This document shows positions 33,646 to 37,600 of a stretch of DNA of 37,600 bases, one piece after another (the stretch's first letter is position 1; each line of letters opens with the position of its first letter). The position numbers and the translations under genes are program-made. A model generated the notes under the pieces. It worked only from the letters and a program-made list of their open reading frames with translations. It was not told the DNA's origin and did not search any database. The stretch is from IMG/VR virus record IMGVR_UViG_3300042516_002926, positions 1 to 37,600 of that record. One strand, written 5' to 3'. This stretch comes from a virus.

Positions 33646-33786
33646 CACGTTTCGGTTCATCACCGAATAGTATGTCCAATATGATGAGAAGTAGGTTGAT
33701 TACCTATATGGAACTTCTGATAGGGAAACGCTCTATCCGGTTTGACTAACCGCGGGGAATATCAAAGGGAAGCAAAGAACAACGTG
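33646..33786 (+). ncRNA. Multi-hairpin RNA domain between the tRNA-like element and tRNA-Met
   Basis: Closed by CACGTT (33646-33651) with AACGTG (33781-33786). Inside are TCGGT-TCATC-ACCGA (33652-33666), AGAAGT (33687-33692) with ACTTCT (33713-33718) enclosing AGGT-TGATT-ACCT, GATAG/CTATC (33719-33723 with 33733-33737) and CGGTT-TGACT-AACCG (33738-33752). Three of the hairpins share five-base loops. Confidence 0.65.
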
Positions 33787-33802
33787 CTCTCGTAGTCATA
33801 AT

Positions 33803-33875
33803 GGTCTTTTAACTCAGGTGGTAGAGTGCTGCCCTCATAAGGCAAGAGTCGTAGGTTCGAATCCTGCAAGGACCA
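33803..33875 (+). tRNA. tRNA with CAU anticodon (Met, or Ile if lysidine-modified)
   Basis: 73 bases without CCA. Acceptor GGTCTTT pairs AAGGACC (one G-U), D stem ACTC/GAGT, anticodon loop CTCATAA with one mismatch at the top of the stem, and T arm GTAGG-TTCGAAT-CCTGC. No initiator-type C1-A72 mismatch, so an elongator Met or tRNA-Ile2. Confidence 0.88.
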
Positions 33876-33939
33876 CGCAAAAAACAATTTGGGTGGAGTT
33901 TCCTTACCCTGAAAAGGATGGGTTTTACAAGCCAATTAC

Positions 33940-34013
33940 GCGTCTGTAGCTCCAATTGGTAGAGCACCGGATTCCAAATCCGAATGTTAGTGGTTCGAAT
34001 CCATTCAGGCGTG
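33940..34013 (+). tRNA. tRNA-Trp (CCA)
   Basis: 74 bases without CCA. Acceptor GCGTCTG pairs CAGGCGT (two G-U pairs), D stem GCTC/GAGC, anticodon loop TTCCAAA, T arm GTGG-TTCGAAT-CCAT type, and discriminator G as in bacterial tRNA-Trp. The discriminator also begins the next helix (34013-34017 with 34050-34054). Confidence 0.9.
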
Positions 34014-34414
34014 CACTGGCTCATATGGCAACTTAACATTGCCTGAGGGAGTGCAGATAGTTAAGTATCGTGGCACCGGGTGAACTGCTGGCAGAGTTGA
34101 GTTCAAAATACAAGAAGGCAGGTGGGAGCTTGTATTATATTTATTTATGACAGTACCTACCACGCTTCTGATCAAGTATCATAGCGTACCAGGGTAGGTC
34201 TTTTACCCCACCAATGTTTATCATTGGAACCCCATAGTGATACTGTTGCTATGGAATGCCGCCCCCCTGCGTTGAGATAAACGTAGGCCTAAGAGCCATC
34301 GGGCATACCGTAAGATCTGCTCACTCCGATGGTCGCTTTTGTTATTGGGAAGTGGAACTTGATTCTTTGGTGCAAGACGTTGCCTCACTGAACAACCCTA
34401 TAACCAATTAACGC
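34013..34414 (+). ncRNA. 3' structured domain of the giant RNA
   Basis: Contains GCACT (34013-34017)/AGTGC (34050-34054), CTCA/TGAG and GGCAA/TTGCC stacked as a long hairpin whose loop CTTAAC (34032-34037) matches GTTAAG (34060-34065); TGAACT/AGTTCA (34081, 34100); AATACAAG/CTTGTATT (34107, 34129); GGGTA/TACCC (34192, 34204); CCAATG-TTTAT-CATTGG (34211-34227); CCATAG/CTATGG (34232, 34249); CCTGCGTT/AACGTAGG (34266, 34280); CCATCGG/CCGATGG (34296, 34326); ATTGG/CCAAT (34344, 34404). Confidence 0.65.
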
Positions 34415-34459
34415 ACCCAGGTAAGCCTGTCTGATCAACAGAAACTGCCTGGGTTTTTT
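34415..34459 (+). terminator. Rho-independent terminator ending the RNA locus
   Basis: ACCCAGG (34415-34421) pairs with CCTGGGT (34448-34454), with an inner CTGT/ACAG helix, followed by a run of six T residues (34454-34459). Confidence 0.9.
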
Positions 34460-34489
34460 ACTGTACATTATTTATATAAAAGGTTTGTT

Positions 34490-36685
34490 ATGAAACATGT
34501 TTACACGTTGTTATTGGTATTGTTATCCATTAACGCATATTCTCAGTATTGTCCAGCATTAGGACCTGATCAATTATTACCTTGCGGTGTTGGTTCAACA
34601 ACACTTACAGCTGACTTAAGTCAATGCGGAGGAGGAATTGGTCCAAAGGAAACAACTACATATGCAGTATCAAGTATTCCATATGCAGCACAATCAAATA
34701 CCGGTAACCAATTGTTTATGACTGATGACTCACAACAAGGACCATTTGCTATTGGGTTTAACTTTTGTTTCTTCGGCAATACGTATTCTCAGTTCTACGT
34801 AGGATCTAATGGTTGGATAGCATTCTCGCCAGGACAGCCAACAACGTTCACATCACAACCTATCCCTACATTTAATGCACTAGTGCCTAAGAATTGTATA
34901 ATGGGACCGTGGCAGGATTGGCATCCAGGCCTGGGTGGTCAAATACGTTATCAGACATCAGGAGTAGCTCCTTGTCGCAAATTAACAATAAGTTGGATTG
35001 GCGTGCCAATGTTTTCATGTACAGGTAATCAAGGGACATTTCATATTGTAATTTATGAATCAACCAACAACATAGAAAATTATATTCAAAACAAACCAGC
35101 TTGTACTCAATGGCAAGGTGGAACAGCAACCGAAGGAATACATAATGCATTAGGGACACAAGGTATTGCAGTGCCAGGAAGAAACTCAACGGCTTGGACT
35201 GCTAACAATGATGCTTGGAAATGGACTCCAAATGGTGCTACGGTTAATCCGGTATTAACTTGGTACCAAGTAGGTAATCCAGTAGCAATTGGAACTGGTC
35301 CTAGCATTACTGTTACTCCATTAACTCCAACACAATATACTTGCCACTTTGTTTATCCTACTTGCAATGCAGGTTGGGCTTCGTGTAACATCGGAGGCTT
35401 AGGACCTGACACTGTATTAGTTGTGCCTGGCCCACCTAACCTTACGCCTCCGGGAATTGTATATAGTAATCCTTCATGTATTAACGAATGCGATGGAACT
35501 ATAATAGTATCACCTATAGGCGGTACGCAACCAATGACAATTTCATGGAACGGGCCTACCGGATTCACTCCTTTAAATTTATGTGATGGTGTATATCAAT
35601 TCAATATCATTGATGCGGCGGGATGTACAGTATCAGGAGTAGTTACTTTAGTTGACCCTCCGATCCCAGTAGTAGGACCTATCACGGCATTAGACACAAT
35701 TTGTTGGCAATCTACATCGGAAACTTATTCAATACCAGTACAACCTAATTATACATACCAATGGAGTTCAGTAGGCACAATCATTTCAGGACAAGGATCT
35801 AGTACCATCAACGTTGATTGGAGTGCATTAAACGGAGGATATATACCCGGAGCAGTTCAAGTAACCGGGTTTGATATCAACGGCTGTCCTAGTTTGCCAG
35901 TAGATGTAGACATAGAAATATTAAATATATTACCGGTGATACAACCAGTAGGACCTTTTTGTTCATATGATGAGTTCGTAGGATTGCAGGCTACACCTAT
36001 AGGCGGAGTATTTTCCGGCGTTGGAGTAATAGATCCTAACTTCACTCCGGGTGATGCAGTTGGTACTAATACTATAACGTATACATATACTCAAAGCGGT
36101 TGTGTATTTGATACTACGACACAAGTAACAGTGTATCCACAACCAACCATATCACCAATTACACCTTATAATGAATTCTATGAAATATGCGATGGTGATT
36201 CAGTTGTTAGTACATACTCAGTAGTTCCTGACTTACCTGGATACAATGAATGGACTTTATTAAATAACACTACGCAACAAGATGAATTAACTGTAACTTG
36301 GAATGCACCTGGTATGTTTGATATATCAGTAGTGCATTGGTCTAATGGTTGCGTTTCATCACCACAGACTACAGCAATAACCATCGTGCAGTGTCCTTCA
36401 GAATTGTTTTATATCCCAAATGGCTTTACACCAGATGGTGATGAACATAACAATACGCTACGCTTTGTAGTAGGCGATGCGTTTGATCGATTTGATTTCG
36501 CAGTAGTAATTTACAACCGTTGGGGAGAAATAGTATATGAATCTCACGATGCGACTGCTGAATGGGACGGAACATATAACAATGCAATGTGTCAAGCAGG
36601 AACATATATTTATTATATTCAACTCAAACACAAAGAAACATCGAAGCGTTATGCTTTCAATGGACATGTAACTTTGTTGAAATAA
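34490..36685 (+). CDS. Secreted SprB-like surface protein with a T9SS type B (gliding-motility-associated) C-terminal domain
   Basis: 731 residues. Signal peptide ends about A-Y-S-Q. Residues ~40-270 resemble a nidogen-like/adhesin domain with paired cysteines. Residues ~320-395 fit one SprB-type repeat (S-C-I-N-E-C-D-G-T-I ... G-G-T-Q-P-M-T-I-S-W ... L-C-D-G-V-Y-Q-F ... D-A-A-G-C-T-V). Further Ig/PKD-like strands follow. The last ~85 residues (Y-I-P-N-G-F-T-P-D-G-D-E-H-N-N ... I-Y-N-R-W-G-E-I-V-Y ... W-D-G-T-Y-N-N ... G-T-Y-I-Y-Y-I) are the CHU_C, type B sorting domain. Such proteins are moved to the surface of gliding flavobacteria by T9SS. It follows the RNA locus terminator; TATTTATATAAAA (34469-34481) may be its -10 region. 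Confidence 0.9.
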   Translation: MKHVYTLLLVLLSINAYSQYCPALGPDQLLPCGVGSTTLTADLSQCGGGIGPKETTTYAVSSIPYAAQSNTGNQLFMTDDSQQGPFAIGFNFCFFGNTYSQFYVGSNGWIAFSPGQPTTFTSQPIPTFNALVPKNCIMGPWQDWHPGLGGQIRYQTSGVAPCRKLTISWIGVPMFSCTGNQGTFHIVIYESTNNIENYIQNKPACTQWQGGTATEGIHNALGTQGIAVPGRNSTAWTANNDAWKWTPNGATVNPVLTWYQVGNPVAIGTGPSITVTPLTPTQYTCHFVYPTCNAGWASCNIGGLGPDTVLVVPGPPNLTPPGIVYSNPSCINECDGTIIVSPIGGTQPMTISWNGPTGFTPLNLCDGVYQFNIIDAAGCTVSGVVTLVDPPIPVVGPITALDTICWQSTSETYSIPVQPNYTYQWSSVGTIISGQGSSTINVDWSALNGGYIPGAVQVTGFDINGCPSLPVDVDIEILNILPVIQPVGPFCSYDEFVGLQATPIGGVFSGVGVIDPNFTPGDAVGTNTITYTYTQSGCVFDTTTQVTVYPQPTISPITPYNEFYEICDGDSVVSTYSVVPDLPGYNEWTLLNNTTQQDELTVTWNAPGMFDISVVHWSNGCVSSPQTTAITIVQCPSELFYIPNGFTPDGDEHNNTLRFVVGDAFDRFDFAVVIYNRWGEIVYESHDATAEWDGTYNNAMCQAGTYIYYIQLKHKETSKRYAFNGHVTLLK

Positions 36686-36687
36686 AT

Positions 36688-36719
36688 TTGGTTTTATTAA
36701 TTATTTTACTTATATTAGG
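36688..36719 (+). promoter_or_regulatory. Phage promoter, TTGGT - 18 - TATATTAGG
   Basis: TTGGT at 36688-36692 and TATATTAGG at 36711-36719, 23 bases start to start. The ATG at 36722 follows after two bases, so this is the clearest leaderless case. Confidence 0.6.
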
Positions 36720-36721
36720 AT

Positions 36722-37432
36722 ATGAAGGTTACATTAATTTCAGATACGCACACGAAGCATCGCAATTGCGAACTTGATTTACCTGGCGGCGATTTGTTAA
36801 TTCATGCGGGTGACTTCATGAACTCTGGATACAACCCGATGGAGGCAATAGAGTTTTTTCAATGGTTTGATAAAATTGATAACTATGATGATAAGATATT
36901 TATCGCCGGCAATCATGATCGTTGGATGCAAAACAAATCAGAAGAAGCACGTGGTATATTAACTGGATATAAGACTATTGATTATCTTGAAGATGAGCCG
37001 CTTACCTTATACTTCGATGGACCTAATGGTGATTCGCCAGAAGATAATGTTCGCATATATGGTACGCCATGGCAACCTGATTTCTATAATTGGGCTTTCA
37101 ATTTACCTCGTAATGGAGAAGAAATGAAAGCAAAATGGGATGCAATTCCAGAAAATACAGACATCTTAGTCACACACGGTCCACCATATGGATACTTGGA
37201 TATTCCGGGTGGACAAAGCATACAAGTTGGTTGTGAGATGTTACGTCATCGAGTAGATGAGATTCGTCCAAAGATTCATGTATTCGGACATATTCACGGA
37301 AGCCATGGATATTATTACAATGGACATACGCATTTCTTTAATGCATCGATATTAGATGAGAGATATAATTATGCCAATCTGCCATTTACATTTGAATGGG
37401 ATCAGGCAACAAATGAAATAAAATGGCCATGA
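36722..37432 (+). CDS. Metallophosphoesterase, MPPED2/UPF0046-like
   Basis: 236 residues. Metal-binding residues are all visible: D-T-H near 8, H-A-G-D-F-M near 29, G-N-H-D near 62, T-H-G-P-P near 143 and F-G-H-I-H-G near 180. The S-D-T-H-T-K-H-R start and R-I-Y-G-T-P-W-Q-P insert match the class of phosphodiesterases that includes human MPPED2. Cyclic nucleotides or 2',3'-cyclic ends are possible substrates. It is a second, unrelated-looking phosphoesterase in the window. It has its own promoter and ends in an ATGA overlap. Confidence 0.85.
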   Translation: MKVTLISDTHTKHRNCELDLPGGDLLIHAGDFMNSGYNPMEAIEFFQWFDKIDNYDDKIFIAGNHDRWMQNKSEEARGILTGYKTIDYLEDEPLTLYFDGPNGDSPEDNVRIYGTPWQPDFYNWAFNLPRNGEEMKAKWDAIPENTDILVTHGPPYGYLDIPGGQSIQVGCEMLRHRVDEIRPKIHVFGHIHGSHGYYYNGHTHFFNASILDERYNYANLPFTFEWDQATNEIKWP

Positions 37433-37600
37433 AGCAAATGGTAATGATCCGAGTGTTAGGAAAAGAATACTACAAAAAAGTAGTTGAAATTGATATTACT
37501 AAATTTAAATTGAAGTATCGTTTACATAAAGATGTAATTGGTACTTTAGATGGTATGGATGTAGCCATTTGTATAGACGATTATGACCAATTAATAAAAG
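37429..37600 (+). CDS. Hypothetical protein, 5' part only
   Basis: Open from ATG 37429 to the window edge, 57 residues. Begins M-K-Q-M-V-M-I-R-V-L-G-K-E-Y-Y-K-K-V-V and includes G-T-L-D-G-M-D-V-A-I-C-I-D-D-Y-D. It overlaps the previous stop as ATGA, which supports the start. Not recognised. Confidence 0.6.
   Translation, partial: MKQMVMIRVLGKEYYKKVVEIDITKFKLKYRLHKDVIGTLDGMDVAICIDDYDQLIK

Larger units (their letters stand above)
33301..34459 (+). ncRNA. Giant highly structured noncoding RNA locus with embedded tRNAs
   Basis: About 1.16 kb without a credible protein gene and packed with perfect helices between and around the tRNAs: 33333-33337 with 33345-33349; 33353-33357 with 33368-33372; 33461-33466 with 33543-33548; 33646-33651 with 33781-33786; 34107-34114 with 34129-34136 (8 bp); 34175-34181 with 34238-34244; 34266-34273 with 34280-34287; 34296-34302 with 34326-34332; and the terminator stem. 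Several stems are joined by further complementarity of loops. It runs from the promoter at 33086 to an intrinsic terminator. GOLLD and ROOL are known giant phage RNAs that lie near or around tRNA genes; this is a candidate of that kind, membership unproven. The three tRNAs are separate features. Confidence 0.72.

Noticed and set aside
33901-33923. An H-type pseudoknot from TCCTT/AAGGA and ACCC/GGGT between tRNA-Met and tRNA-Trp.
   Set aside because: The linking loops would be 0 and 1 base, too short to cross the stems; more likely a hairpin with alternative pairings.
33809-34039. A 76-codon minus-strand ORF across the tRNA-Met and tRNA-Trp genes, with words like I-R-T-T-N-I-R and C-R-I-R-T-Y-D.
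   Set aside because: These words are the well-known product of translating tRNA genes in antisense; the tRNAs fold well and explain the sequence.

Overview
This is an AT-rich stretch of a large tailed-phage genome whose host is very probably a Bacteroidota bacterium. Phage origin is shown by two holin-like proteins, a GH19 endolysin, a phage tail lysozyme, several small modules that recur in virion proteins of large marine phages, phage-borne tRNAs, ThyA, GroEL and an AAA+/von Willebrand A pair. The host is indicated by type IX secretion (T9SS) C-terminal sorting domains of types A and B, SprB-like repeats, signal peptides ending in -AQ/-FTQ, and scarce Shine-Dalgarno sites. All recognisable protein genes are on the + strand and most overlap by 1 to 26 bases.

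Layout. 1-7561: a sugar and glycan operon (GT11-like transferase end, 2OG-Fe(II) oxygenase, nucleotide-sugar 4,6-dehydratase, ThDP enzyme, acylating aldehyde dehydrogenase, 4-hydroxy-2-oxovalerate-type aldolase, SDR reductase, GT2). 7620-9876: lysis and membrane genes. 9901-18351: candidate virion or internal-head proteins, several of which start with a short peptide ending in (L/I)-x-E like T4 capsid-targeting sequences, with a ClpS adaptor and an HNH protein among them. 18391-26145: a small basic protein, MoxR/CobS-like ATPase, CobT-like VWA protein, GroEL, a metallophosphoesterase, ThyA and an acyl-CoA thioesterase. 26202-33099: a run of eight genes, seven of them with export signals: a T9SS type A cohesin/dockerin-like protein, a small membrane protein, a CsgG-like lipoprotein, a Ser/Gly-rich outer-membrane-type protein, a C-type lectin, a DNA/RNA non-specific nuclease, an unknown periplasmic protein and an HExxH protease. 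33299-34489: no protein gene; about 1.16 kb of dense RNA secondary structure holding three tRNAs (Glu, Met, Trp) and an aberrant tRNA-like element, ending in a strong intrinsic terminator. 34490-37600: a T9SS type B, SprB-like surface protein, a second metallophosphoesterase and the start of another gene.

Three ideas tie the window together. (1) The phage appears to send its own proteins to the host surface through host Sec, lipoprotein and type IX pathways and perhaps a CsgG-type pore; a virion lysozyme also carries a type IX-like C-terminal domain but no signal peptide. (2) The tRNA locus looks like one giant ornate noncoding RNA with tRNAs built in, in the manner of phage GOLLD or ROOL RNAs, although family membership cannot be decided by eye. 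(3) A shared two-part promoter, TTGGA, 16-18 bases, TATAWTATA, precedes at least nine genes, in several cases so close to the ATG that the mRNA would be leaderless.
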